Origin: Bacillota bacterium
Lineage (GTDB): Bacteria > Bacillota > Dethiobacteria > DTU022
NCBI GenBank assembly: GCA_012727685.1
Contig: JAAYGO010000170.1
Location: 1 to 5,878, forward strand
Length of the DNA: 5,878 nt
Reading direction: 5' to 3'
Made by a program: the position numbers and the translations under genes
The notes under the pieces: generated by a model
What the model was told of the DNA's origin: nothing
The model's database searches: none
Seen by the model: the letters and a program-made list of their open reading frames with translations, nothing else
Part shown: piece after piece, positions 1 through 5,740 of the stretch
How the letters are laid out: every line of letters starts with the position of its first letter
How positions within the stretch are numbered: position 1 is the stretch's first letter

Positions 1-1118
1 AGGCTGCGCGCCGTTCTGATGGCATTCTCCAGGCCGTCCGGGGTATGGGCGTAATCGACCACCACCATAAATCCCAGGCTCGCATCGACCAGTTCAAAGC
101 GCCCGGGCACCCCGGGAAAGCGGTAAAGGGCTTCCGCAATTGTATCAATATCCAACCCTTCGATCAAGCCGACGGCAACGGCGGCCAGGGCATTGTAAAC
201 ATTAAAGCGCCCGGGGACCCGGAGTTCAAACTGCCCGCAACCGGCAAACGATTCCACTTTAAATCTCATGCCGGCCGCTTTTTCTTGCAGCGACACGGCC
301 CTGACATCGGCCGGGCGCTCGATGCCGTATGTAATCTTCTGCCCGGCGGTCATTCTTTCCACCCGGTGATAGCAGGGATCATCCACATTGAGCACCGCCG
401 CCCTCGGCCCGCCCCCATGGGCCTCCTCCCAGCCCAACTGGGCAAAAAGCTTGATCTTCGCCTCCAGGTAGGCTTCGAAGGAGCGGTGGTAATCGAGGTG
501 CTCACCGGTAATGTTCGTCAGCACGGCCACGGCAAAGCGGCAGCCGGCCACCCGGTGCTGCGCCAGGGCGTGAGAGGATACTTCCATGGTCACTCTCCGG
601 CCCCCCATTTCCGCCAGCCTGGCCAGCATTTTTTGCAGCTCGGCGGCTTCAGGAGTGGTGGCCGAGGCGGGCAGCCGCTGCGTACCGATCCAGTATCCCA
701 CGGTGCCGAGCAGCCCGGTCGTCTCGCCGCGCGCTTTAAAAAGCGCATCGATCATGTGGGTTGTAGTCGTTTTGCCGTTAGTACCGGTAACCCCGATTAG
801 CCTTAATTTGCGCGACGGATAATCGTAAAACCGGTTTGCCAGCAGGGCGGCGGCCAGACGAACATCGGGCACCCGCAGGAGCGGCACTGCTTCCAGAGGG
901 CATTCCCGGCCGGCGACCACGGCCAGCGCTCCCCTTTCCAGGGCTTGACGGGCGTGGCGCCATCCCTCGGTGTGCCGCCCGGAAAGGGCCAGGAAAAGAT
1001 TGCCCGGCCGGACATGGGCGCTGTGAGCGGCAAAACCGGTCACCTCCCCCGCCGCGTTTCCCTCCAGGCTCTTCAGCAACAAGGGTTCCACCAGTCTGCA
1101 CAGGGGCATCCTATACAT
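1..1118 (-). CDS. murE: MurE, UDP-MurNAc-tripeptide synthetase (C-terminus cut by window edge)
   Basis: This cytoplasmic Mur ligase uses ATP to add the third amino acid (meso-diaminopimelate or lysine) to UDP-MurNAc-L-Ala-D-Glu. I translated the minus strand from 1118 and found 372 complete codons with no stop, against about 490 for the family, so roughly the last quarter lies outside the window. Visible motifs are the ATP P-loop GVTGTNGKTTTT (109-120), ATTPEA (153-158), the MEVSSHALAQHRV block (178-190), TNITGEHLDYH (201-211), the EAKIKLF segment holding the lysine that is normally carbamylated (K221), PGRFNVYNALAA (302-313), and VDYAHTPDGLENA (354-366). The motif that separates diaminopimelate from lysine ligases (DNPR in the former) is off the window. 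ATG at 1118 is chosen because GGGAGAG lies 8 nt upstream; an in-frame ATG at 1109 is the alternative. The usual N-terminal DSR motif reads HSA here (32-34). The gene lies 131 bp after the PBP. Confidence 0.96.
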   Translation of the reverse strand, partial: MYRMPLCRLVEPLLLKSLEGNAAGEVTGFAAHSAHVRPGNLFLALSGRHTEGWRHARQALERGALAVVAGRECPLEAVPLLRVPDVRLAAALLANRFYDYPSRKLRLIGVTGTNGKTTTTHMIDALFKARGETTGLLGTVGYWIGTQRLPASATTPEAAELQKMLARLAEMGGRRVTMEVSSHALAQHRVAGCRFAVAVLTNITGEHLDYHRSFEAYLEAKIKLFAQLGWEEAHGGGPRAAVLNVDDPCYHRVERMTAGQKITYGIERPADVRAVSLQEKAAGMRFKVESFAGCGQFELRVPGRFNVYNALAAVAVGLIEGLDIDTIAEALYRFPGVPGRFELVDASLGFMVVVDYAHTPDGLENAIRTARS

Positions 1119-1130
1119 CGAATACTCTCT

Positions 1131-1181
1131 CCCGGGAATTATTGAAGAGGGTTTGCCTCAACAATGTATCATATTCCCGGG
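1131..1181 (-). repeat. Inverted repeat overlapping the murE ribosome binding site
   Basis: Perfect 9-bp arms (cccgggaat at 1131-1139 and attcccggg at 1173-1181) enclose an inner imperfect stem (1141-1150 with 1156-1165, 8 of 10 positions paired, 5-nt loop). In the mRNA the 3' arm ends in GGG, which is also the start of the GGGAGAG ribosome binding site of murE. A folded hairpin could therefore partly hide that site. No U-run follows on the minus strand, so it is not an intrinsic terminator. The repeat is seen directly; the regulatory role is inferred. Confidence 0.6.
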
Positions 1182-1183
1182 CT

Positions 1184-1248
1184 AAAAACGCGGTGCCCCA
1201 ATCTGAAAACCCTGCTCCACTAAAGGCTGAAGCCGTGTCCTTACCGCG
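1184..1248 (-). terminator. Possible weak terminator or attenuator between the PBP gene and murE
   Basis: Starting 1 nt after the PBP stop codon, CGCGGT (1248-1243) is matched by ACCGCG (1194-1189), followed directly by five Ts (1188-1184) on the minus strand. The loop is long (48 nt) but contains a mini-hairpin of the form GGC-TTCA-GCC. The GC-rich closing stem plus U-run resembles an intrinsic terminator, yet the 6-bp stem and long loop make it weak. Partial read-through or chance are both possible. Confidence 0.3.
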
Positions 1249-1249
1249 G

Positions 1250-3364
1250 CTACGGTTCCGGGAAAGTGCTGAAAAATACCGTAACCGCGCTGCCCGGCTC
1301 TACCGTGGTGCCGGAATCGGGTTCCTGGTAAATGGCTATTCCCGAACCTTCGGCATTCAGGCGCAGGCCGAGCCAGCTTAATACTTCCGCCACTTCCCTG
1401 ACGGTAAAACCGCTAAAATCGGGCAGGCTGATGGCCCCGGCCGGATTTTCGCCGTCCTCGCCCAGGTAGACCACTACCTGGGTCTGCTGGGGCACTTTAG
1501 CTCCCGCTTTCGGCGTCTGGTTAATAATATAATTCCCTTCTCCTACCAATCTTAACAGCAGCCCGCTCCGCTCCGCCAGTGCGGCGGCTTCATCCACAGT
1601 CAAATCATGCAAATCCGGGACTTCCACGATCTTGACCTCGGGTAGGGTGCTCTGGTCCGAAGGAGCAATCTGCAGATAATTCAAAATGTCGCCCATCATC
1701 CGACCAAACATGGGAGCGCAAATCTGCGATCCCCACTGGGCCCCCCGGGTCGCCGTGTCCACGGCAATGTAGACAACAATCTGCGGATCTTCGACCGGCA
1801 CAAAACCGATGAATGATACAATATACTCACCCCCCATATAAGCTCCTCCCGGACCGACCTTCTGTGCTGTTCCGGTTTTTCCGGCAATGCGGTAGCCTTC
1901 GATCCTCGCGTTGATGGCGCTGCCGTTCAGGACAACGCTTTCCATTATCTCGGCAACCTGCCGCGCCGTCTCTTGCGAAATGACCTGCCTTACCACTTCC
2001 GGTTTCCGCTCATAGATCAACTCCCCGGAAGCGCTGCGAATCTCGCGGACCAGGTACGGTTTCATCAGATAGCCGCCGTTGGCGATGGCCGATACAGCCA
2101 TCAATTGCTGCAGCGGCGTTACCGAGATCCCCTGCCCAAATGAGGTTGTCGCCAGCTCCAGGGGACCGACCTGTTCCAGGTCAAAGATTAAGCCGTCACC
2201 TTCGCCGGGATAGTCAATCCCTGTCTTTTGGCCGTAGCCGAAGGCATGAATATAGGAGAAAAGTTTCTCCGTCCCGAGGCGCTGTCCCAGGTTGATAAAG
2301 GCGGGGTTGCACGAACTTTCCACAGCCTGCAGGTAAGTGATGCTGCCGTGGCCCCGGCCAGCGGTCCAGCAGCCGATCTGGTGCCCGGCCACATTCGCAT
2401 AGCCGGTGCAATGAAAGAATTCATGCTTGTTGTAGAGGCCCTCTTCAATGGCCGCCGCCAGGGTGGTCAATTTAAACGTGGAGCCCGGTTCAAAGGAGCT
2501 GGTCACCGGTGCCAGCGCCCACCGGCTGGAATCCACTTCCTCATAATGCAGAGGATCGTAGTCGGGCTTGGAAGCCGCGGCCAGGATGGCGCCTGTTTTC
2601 GGATTGGCAGCGATGATCATGGCCTGTTTCGGTTGAAACTCCAGCATGGAGCGGGCCAGCTCGCGCTCCACAATGTATTGAATGGTCTCGTCTATGGTCA
2701 GGTAAAGATCATCCCCCGCCTTCGGCAAAACATACTGCCTCGCTTCATGGGGGATCTCCCGTCCCAGGTTATCGGACGGAAAGAGAATCCGCCCTTCCCG
2801 GCCCTTGAGCTGCTCCTCGTAATAGATCTCCAGTCCGGCCCAACCCTGGTCCATGCCGACAAAGCCAAGCAGTTGCGAGGCCAGCGTTCCATTGGGGTAA
2901 TAGCGCTTCCCCTCGGTGGTAAAGACAATCCCCGGCAGATCGAGATCCCGCACCGCCTGTGCAACCTCCGCTTCCACCTTGCGCTTGAGATAAATGGCAC
3001 TCCGATCCAGCGTCAGCAGTTCGTAAAGCTCCTCCTCCCCCTTTTCCAGGATGGGAGCCAGAATCCTGGCTGTTTGCCGCGGATCTTCCACCTGCGGCGG
3101 GATCGCCACGATGGTTTCCACGGTAGTGCTGCCCGCCAGAAGCCTGCCATCGCGATCATAGATTAAGCCGCGCGGCGAACGGGCCGGAATGCTGCGATTC
3201 CACTGTTCCCAGGCCTGTTCATAAAGTTCGTCCGCACGCACGATCTGGATCCAGGCCAACCGGCTCACCAGGGCCAGGGTGACGAGGAGGATCATAAAAA
3301 AAAGAAAAAGTAACCGCTTCCGGATTGCTACCAGGGTAACAGAAGGGTCGGGCAACCATTTCAC
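1250..3364 (-). CDS. spoVD: Class B penicillin-binding protein with two PASTA domains (SpoVD / PBP2B type)
   Basis: This membrane-anchored D,D-transpeptidase cross-links peptidoglycan at the septum or in the spore cortex. It has 704 residues: a short cytoplasmic N-terminus, one membrane anchor (about 18-35), a PBP dimerisation domain (about 60-215), the transpeptidase domain (about 245-560), and two C-terminal PASTA repeats (about 581-635 and 646-699). The catalytic motifs are intact: STFK (S295-K298, nucleophile S295), SCN (351-353) and KTG (496-498). The GTG start at 3364 overlaps the ftsL stop as GTGA, but its only good Shine-Dalgarno, AGGGGA, touches the GTG. A TTG at 3355 (codon 4) lies 9 nt from it and may be the real start. 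B. subtilis has separate pbpB and spoVD genes here; this locus has one PBP between ftsL and murE. SpoVD is favoured by general likeness and the RKRLLF-type N-terminus, but a PBP2B/FtsI role is also possible. Confidence 0.95.
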   Translation of the reverse strand: MKWLPDPSVTLVAIRKRLLFLFFMILLVTLALVSRLAWIQIVRADELYEQAWEQWNRSIPARSPRGLIYDRDGRLLAGSTTVETIVAIPPQVEDPRQTARILAPILEKGEEELYELLTLDRSAIYLKRKVEAEVAQAVRDLDLPGIVFTTEGKRYYPNGTLASQLLGFVGMDQGWAGLEIYYEEQLKGREGRILFPSDNLGREIPHEARQYVLPKAGDDLYLTIDETIQYIVERELARSMLEFQPKQAMIIAANPKTGAILAAASKPDYDPLHYEEVDSSRWALAPVTSSFEPGSTFKLTTLAAAIEEGLYNKHEFFHCTGYANVAGHQIGCWTAGRGHGSITYLQAVESSCNPAFINLGQRLGTEKLFSYIHAFGYGQKTGIDYPGEGDGLIFDLEQVGPLELATTSFGQGISVTPLQQLMAVSAIANGGYLMKPYLVREIRSASGELIYERKPEVVRQVISQETARQVAEIMESVVLNGSAINARIEGYRIAGKTGTAQKVGPGGAYMGGEYIVSFIGFVPVEDPQIVVYIAVDTATRGAQWGSQICAPMFGRMMGDILNYLQIAPSDQSTLPEVKIVEVPDLHDLTVDEAAALAERSGLLLRLVGEGNYIINQTPKAGAKVPQQTQVVVYLGEDGENPAGAISLPDFSGFTVREVAEVLSWLGLRLNAEGSGIAIYQEPDSGTTVEPGSAVTVFFSTFPEP

Positions 3365-3765
3365 TCCCCTACATGGATACCTTCATCCTGCCCGGCTGTC
3401 AGCACCTGCAATTGACCGCTCTCCGGTTCACACATGCCCAGTTCGGTCCTGGCCACAAGCTCAATGCGGCTCAGGGCACTGAGCTGCGCAGCTTCCTGCT
3501 CCAGCGCCCGGTATTCTTCCGCCAGCTCAACAATTCTGTTCTCCGCTTCGCTCAAGCGGTATTGCAACGTGATCATGGACGAATACTGGGCGATGACCAC
3601 GATCCCCAGCGCAAAACAGGCGAACAGGATTAACAGGACCGTCACTCTTTTAACCGCCGGCCGGGTTTTAAACCGGACTTGCTTTACCGGTTCCGGTTTG
3701 GTCCTTGCAGCGGGGCTATATATTTCACTGTTAATGCGTCTTTGTGCTGCTAACAATTTATTCAT
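3361..3765 (-). CDS. ftsL: FtsL, bitopic cell division protein
   Basis: FtsL is a small divisome protein that works with DivIC/FtsB and DivIB/FtsQ to recruit and activate the septal synthase. The 134 residues show the family layout. There is a basic cytoplasmic N-terminus (1-40, many K and R), one membrane segment (about 41-59), then a heptad-like coiled coil (about 64-97). It ends with LSRIELVARTELGM (98-111), which resembles the family's block after the coiled coil, and an acidic tail. Sequence conservation in FtsL is low, so the call rests on topology, length and position between rsmH and the PBP. The ATG overlaps the rsmH stop by 1 bp (TGATG), with GAAGGGGG just upstream. The stop overlaps the PBP start by 4 bp. 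Both junctions suggest translational coupling. Confidence 0.9.
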   Translation of the reverse strand: MNKLLAAQRRINSEIYSPAARTKPEPVKQVRFKTRPAVKRVTVLLILFACFALGIVVIAQYSSMITLQYRLSEAENRIVELAEEYRALEQEAAQLSALSRIELVARTELGMCEPESGQLQVLTAGQDEGIHVGE

Positions 3766-4727
3766 CAGCCCCCTTCTTTAGAACGTGGCCTCAAAGCACG
3801 AGCGGCGGCCCTTAACCGGGCGCTGCGTGCCCTGGGATTTTGCTCTACTTCCTCCGCCTGCGGCCGCACCGCCTTGCTGGTTAGGTTGATCAGCGCCGCT
3901 TCTCCCCCGCATCTGCACGGACCCTGCGGCGGACAGTGGCAGCTTGCGGAGTTTTCCCTGATGAAGTGTTTCACAATCCGGTCTTCCAGGGAGTGATAAG
4001 CGATTACACAGAGCCTTCCGCCGGGAGCCAGGGAACGGAGAGCCTGCGGTAGCACCGCCTCGATGTTTTCCAGTTCCCGGTTGACCGCGATGCGCAGCGC
4101 CTGAAATGTGCGCCGCGCCGGATGGCCGCCGCTGCGCCGGGCTGCGGCGGGGATCGCTTCTTTGATCAGTTCGGCCAGCTCCCGGCCGGTCTCCACCGGT
4201 CCCACCGTGCGGCGGTGCCTCTCAATCCGGGAAGCGATCCGGCCGGCCCAGCGTTCTTCACCATAACTGTAGATCAGGCGCCGCAGTTCCCGAACCGGCA
4301 GGTTATTAACCAGGTCGGCCGCCGTATATGGCAGGCGGATATCCATGCGCATATCCAGCGGCTCATCGGCAAGGTATGAAAAACCGCGCGCCGGCTCCGT
4401 AAACTGCAAGGTCGATGCACCGAGGTCGAGCAAAATGCCGTCAACACAGGGACAGTCCTGATCGCTTAAGATCTTTTCCAGCGATGTATAGCTGGCGTGA
4501 ATAAGCTTCACCCTGGTGGAGAATTCAGCGAGTCGCTGCTCCGCCCGCTGCAGGGCGCTGCTGTCCCAATCGATGCCGATTAATAATCCGTTTTCATCCA
4601 GCGAGCTGGCGATTACTGCAGCATGCCCGCCGTCGCCCACGGTAGCGTCCACGTAGACCCCGTCCCGCCGGGTTAACAGGTATTGCCGCACCTCTGCAGC
4701 CATCACCGGCAAATGCAGTTCGGCCAT
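3765..4727 (-). CDS. rsmH: RsmH (MraW), 16S rRNA N4-methyltransferase for C1402
   Basis: RsmH transfers a methyl group from S-adenosylmethionine to N4 of 16S rRNA C1402 (E. coli numbering) in the ribosomal P site. The open frame runs back to 4847, inside mraZ. I start it at the ATG at 4727 because the protein then begins MAELHLPVMAAEV, the family N-terminus, with GAGGG 8 nt upstream. The product is 320 residues, close to the usual 310. Visible motifs are the SAM site DATVGDGGHA (27-36), LLDLGAST (99-106), RGFSY (114-118), PLDMRMD (123-129), YSYGEERWA (153-161), HPARRTFQALRIAVNRELE (202-220), VIAYHSLEDRIVKHF (241-255), and the C-terminal RPQAEEVEQNPRARSARLR (288-306). Four cysteines sit in a CxC-x5-CxC pattern (263-273), a possible metal site. 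It lies 22 bp after mraZ and overlaps ftsL by 1 bp. Confidence 0.97.
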   Translation of the reverse strand: MAELHLPVMAAEVRQYLLTRRDGVYVDATVGDGGHAAVIASSLDENGLLIGIDWDSSALQRAEQRLAEFSTRVKLIHASYTSLEKILSDQDCPCVDGILLDLGASTLQFTEPARGFSYLADEPLDMRMDIRLPYTAADLVNNLPVRELRRLIYSYGEERWAGRIASRIERHRRTVGPVETGRELAELIKEAIPAAARRSGGHPARRTFQALRIAVNRELENIEAVLPQALRSLAPGGRLCVIAYHSLEDRIVKHFIRENSASCHCPPQGPCRCGGEAALINLTSKAVRPQAEEVEQNPRARSARLRAAARALRPRSKEGG

Positions 4728-4749
4728 GCCGCTCGCCCTCGCTTCATCA

Positions 4750-5181
4750 TCATAATTCAAAATCAACCAGCTTTTCGGCCACCTCTTCGAAACGCTGGTT
4801 CGCCTCGCTGCAATATTTTCTCCAGGCTTTCTCACTCCATACCTCAACCCGGCTGGAGACCCCGATGAACATCACTTCTTTTTCAATGCCGGCATACTCC
4901 CGCAGGTTTTGCGGGATCAATATTCTCCCCTGCTTATCCACTTCCAGCTCGGCGGCCCCGGAGAAGAAAAGACGGGTAAAGGCACGGGCGTCGCTCCTGG
5001 TAAAGGGGAGCTCCTTCAGCTTCTGCTCGATCCGGGCCCACTCGCTGGGCGGATAAATAAAGAGGCATTGATCCAGCCCCCGGGTGATCACAAAACGGTC
5101 TCCCAGCTCCTCCCGCAGCCGGGCCGGAACAATGACCCTCCCCTTATCATCCAGGGCATGCTGAAATTCGCCCGTAAACAC
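4750..5181 (-). CDS. mraZ: MraZ, transcriptional regulator of the dcw operon
   Basis: MraZ is a ring-forming DNA-binding protein that in E. coli and mycoplasmas acts on its own operon promoter through short direct repeats. The 143-residue product has the usual length and two SpoVT-AbrB-like halves, each with its signature: DDKGRVIVPARLREELG (11-27) and DKQGRILIPQNLREYAG (82-98). The start codon is GTG at 5181. It gives MFTGEFQHALD, matching the normal MraZ N-terminus (MF-GE-QH), and GAGGCGGGGG lies 7 nt upstream. It is the first gene of the cluster, and three spaced AGTGG boxes sit 30-55 nt upstream, consistent with autoregulation. Confidence 0.97.
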   Translation of the reverse strand: MFTGEFQHALDDKGRVIVPARLREELGDRFVITRGLDQCLFIYPPSEWARIEQKLKELPFTRSDARAFTRLFFSGAAELEVDKQGRILIPQNLREYAGIEKEVMFIGVSSRVEVWSEKAWRKYCSEANQRFEEVAEKLVDFEL

Positions 5182-5211
5182 CTGTTCGCCCCCGCCTCAA
5201 TTCATTTTTAC

Positions 5212-5236
5212 CCACTTCTCACCACTATGCTCCACT
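5212..5236 (-). promoter_or_regulatory. Putative MraZ operator: three AGTGG direct repeats with 10-bp period
   Basis: On the minus strand AGTGG occurs at 5236-5232, 5226-5222 and 5216-5212, each separated by exactly 5 nt. Two of the three are preceded by A to give AAGTGG. Known MraZ sites are arrays of GTG-containing boxes at 10-bp spacing (TGGGN with 5-nt gaps in E. coli, AAAGTG-type in mycoplasmas). The period, the core and the position directly ahead of mraZ all fit. The array is seen directly; binding is inferred. Confidence 0.8.
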
Positions 5237-5237
5237 T

Positions 5238-5266
5238 AGAGTAACATTTCTCCCCCTTTTAAAAAA
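5238..5266 (-). promoter_or_regulatory. Candidate mraZ operon promoter (weak match)
   Basis: An extended -10, TGTTACTCT (TG at 5246-5245, hexamer 5243-5238), lies just upstream of the AGTGG array, so the start point would fall at about 5231 inside the first box. The -35 position (5266-5261, 17-bp spacer) is only TTTTTT, a poor match. The upstream terminator implies that a promoter must lie between about 5284 and 5181, and this is the best candidate I see. Confidence 0.35.
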
Positions 5267-5284
5267 CTCCTGCTTGTTTTACAT

Positions 5285-5321
5285 AAAAAAATAAAAAAAT
5301 GAGGGTAAATTTATCCCTCAT
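5285..5321 (-). terminator. Intrinsic terminator upstream of the mraZ operon
   Basis: In minus-strand transcription ATGAGGG (5321-5315) pairs perfectly with CCCTCAT (5305-5299). The loop is nine nt and mostly self-complementary (TAAATTTA). The stem is followed by T7-A-T7 (5299-5285). The U-run lies only on this side, so it stops transcripts coming from higher coordinates (the 6S RNA unit or beyond) and insulates the dcw operon. Plus-strand use is less likely because the other flank is not a clean T-run. Confidence 0.85.
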
Positions 5322-5381
5322 CAACTATATTTTAACAATTTTGGTATTTAATTCTAATATTTTTTGTTTTTTATGCTTTTT

Positions 5382-5435
5382 TTTTCAGATTTATTGGCAA
5401 ATTATCTGGCGCCATCTTTCCAAATTAACTGAAAA
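5382..5435. repeat. Long imperfect inverted repeat in AT-rich spacer
   Basis: TTTTCAGATTTATTGG (5382-5397) and CCAAATTAACTGAAAA (5420-5435) are inverted copies matching at 12 of 16 positions. The 22-nt centre contains the perfect palindrome TGGCGCCA. A T9 run (5377-5385) overlaps the outer edge of the left arm, preceded by further T-runs from 5361. Neither strand places a U-run after the hairpin, so it is not an ordinary terminator. Function unknown; an operator or chance structure in AT-rich DNA are both possible. Confidence 0.5.
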
Positions 5436-5474
5436 TCAGACTAATCACCACTCGTTTTGACAGCTTCTCTAAAA

Positions 5475-5523
5475 GGGGTTTGCTCTTGATCTGATTGATT
5501 CTACTCAAATGACTCGAAACCCC
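5475..5523 (-). repeat. Inverted repeat at the 3' end of the 6S RNA candidate
   Basis: GGGGTTT (minus strand, 5523-5517) is matched by AAACCCC (5481-5475), followed by TTTT. The 35-nt loop has little internal pairing. The same GGGG is part of the 6S closing region, so this could be a competing fold or a weak terminator or processing signal for the precursor. Evidence is limited to the perfect 7-bp arms. Confidence 0.35.
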
Positions 5524-5698
5524 GCCATGCCGTGAGCCGCAGTTTTGAACTATTCTCCCTACAGGTGGGTGCCCTCTTAATTGCTTTATAGGTCCTCTCA
5601 AAGGAGGCTTCTACGCCACAATTAAAGTCAGTCTCCCAATTAATATGTGTTAGCTCAAAACTTAACGGTTGGTCACGAACACGGCAGGGCCTTCACGC
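5517..5698 (-). ncRNA. ssrS: Candidate 6S RNA (regulator of RNA polymerase)
   Basis: 6S RNA mimics an open promoter and sequesters the housekeeping RNA polymerase holoenzyme. The roughly 180-nt minus-strand transcript folds as one long rod. TGCCGTG (5686-5680) pairs with CACGGCA (5534-5528). AGTTTTGAGCTA (5662-5651) pairs with TAGTTCAAAACT (5552-5541), 12 pairs with one G-U. An unpaired bubble of 24 and 23 nt follows, then TTTAATTG (5626-5619) with CAATTAAG (5583-5576), and an apical CCTC-loop-GAGG hairpin (5607-5594). Sequence hallmarks agree with 6S as I remember it: GTGTTCGTGA near the 5' end (E. coli ATGTTCGCAA) and AAACTGCGGC with CGGCAT near the 3' end (E. coli CCTGCGGCGGCAT). AGTTTTGAGCTAAC resembles the B. 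subtilis 6S-1 product-RNA template AGTTTTGACCGAAC. The 5' end is set from the promoter; the 3' end is approximate. No covariance search was run. Confidence 0.8.
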
Positions 5699-5704
5699 AA
5701 GAAA

Positions 5705-5733
5705 ATCATAACATAAAAAAAGTAAAAGAGCAA
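5705..5733 (-). promoter_or_regulatory. Extended -10 promoter for the 6S RNA
   Basis: On the minus strand TATGAT (5710-5705, 5 of 6 to consensus) is preceded by TGT (5713-5711), giving an extended -10. TTGCTC (5733-5728) stands 17 bp upstream as a partial -35. The spacer is T-rich. The predicted start is near G5698, 7 nt after the -10 and a few nt before the 6S closing stem, so promoter and RNA calls support each other. Confidence 0.7.
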
Positions 5734-5740
5734 GTAAACA

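Noticed and set aside
45..800. Plus-strand 251-codon open frame
   Set aside because: It lies wholly antisense to murE, whose frame is intact with all Mur ligase motifs; its composition (many G, H, R, P) is typical of an antisense shadow in GC-rich DNA.
836..1381. Plus-strand 181-codon open frame spanning the murE-PBP gap
   Set aside because: It overlaps the 5' part of murE and the 3' end of the PBP antisense, and no plausible ribosome binding site or motif was seen.
2228..3166. Plus-strand 312-codon open frame
   Set aside because: It is antisense to the PBP transpeptidase region, has no recognisable domain, and the PBP frame carries intact STFK, SCN and KTG motifs.
4728..4847. N-terminal extension of rsmH by 40 codons into mraZ
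   Set aside because: The extension is out-of-frame mraZ sequence; the ATG at 4727 has a Shine-Dalgarno and restores the family N-terminus.
5517..5698. T-box, SAM riboswitch, SRP RNA, RNase P RNA or tmRNA as the explanation for the structured RNA
   Set aside because: None of their hallmark motifs was seen, no gene start follows closely, and the rod-plus-bubble shape with GTTCG and CTGCGGC elements fits 6S better.
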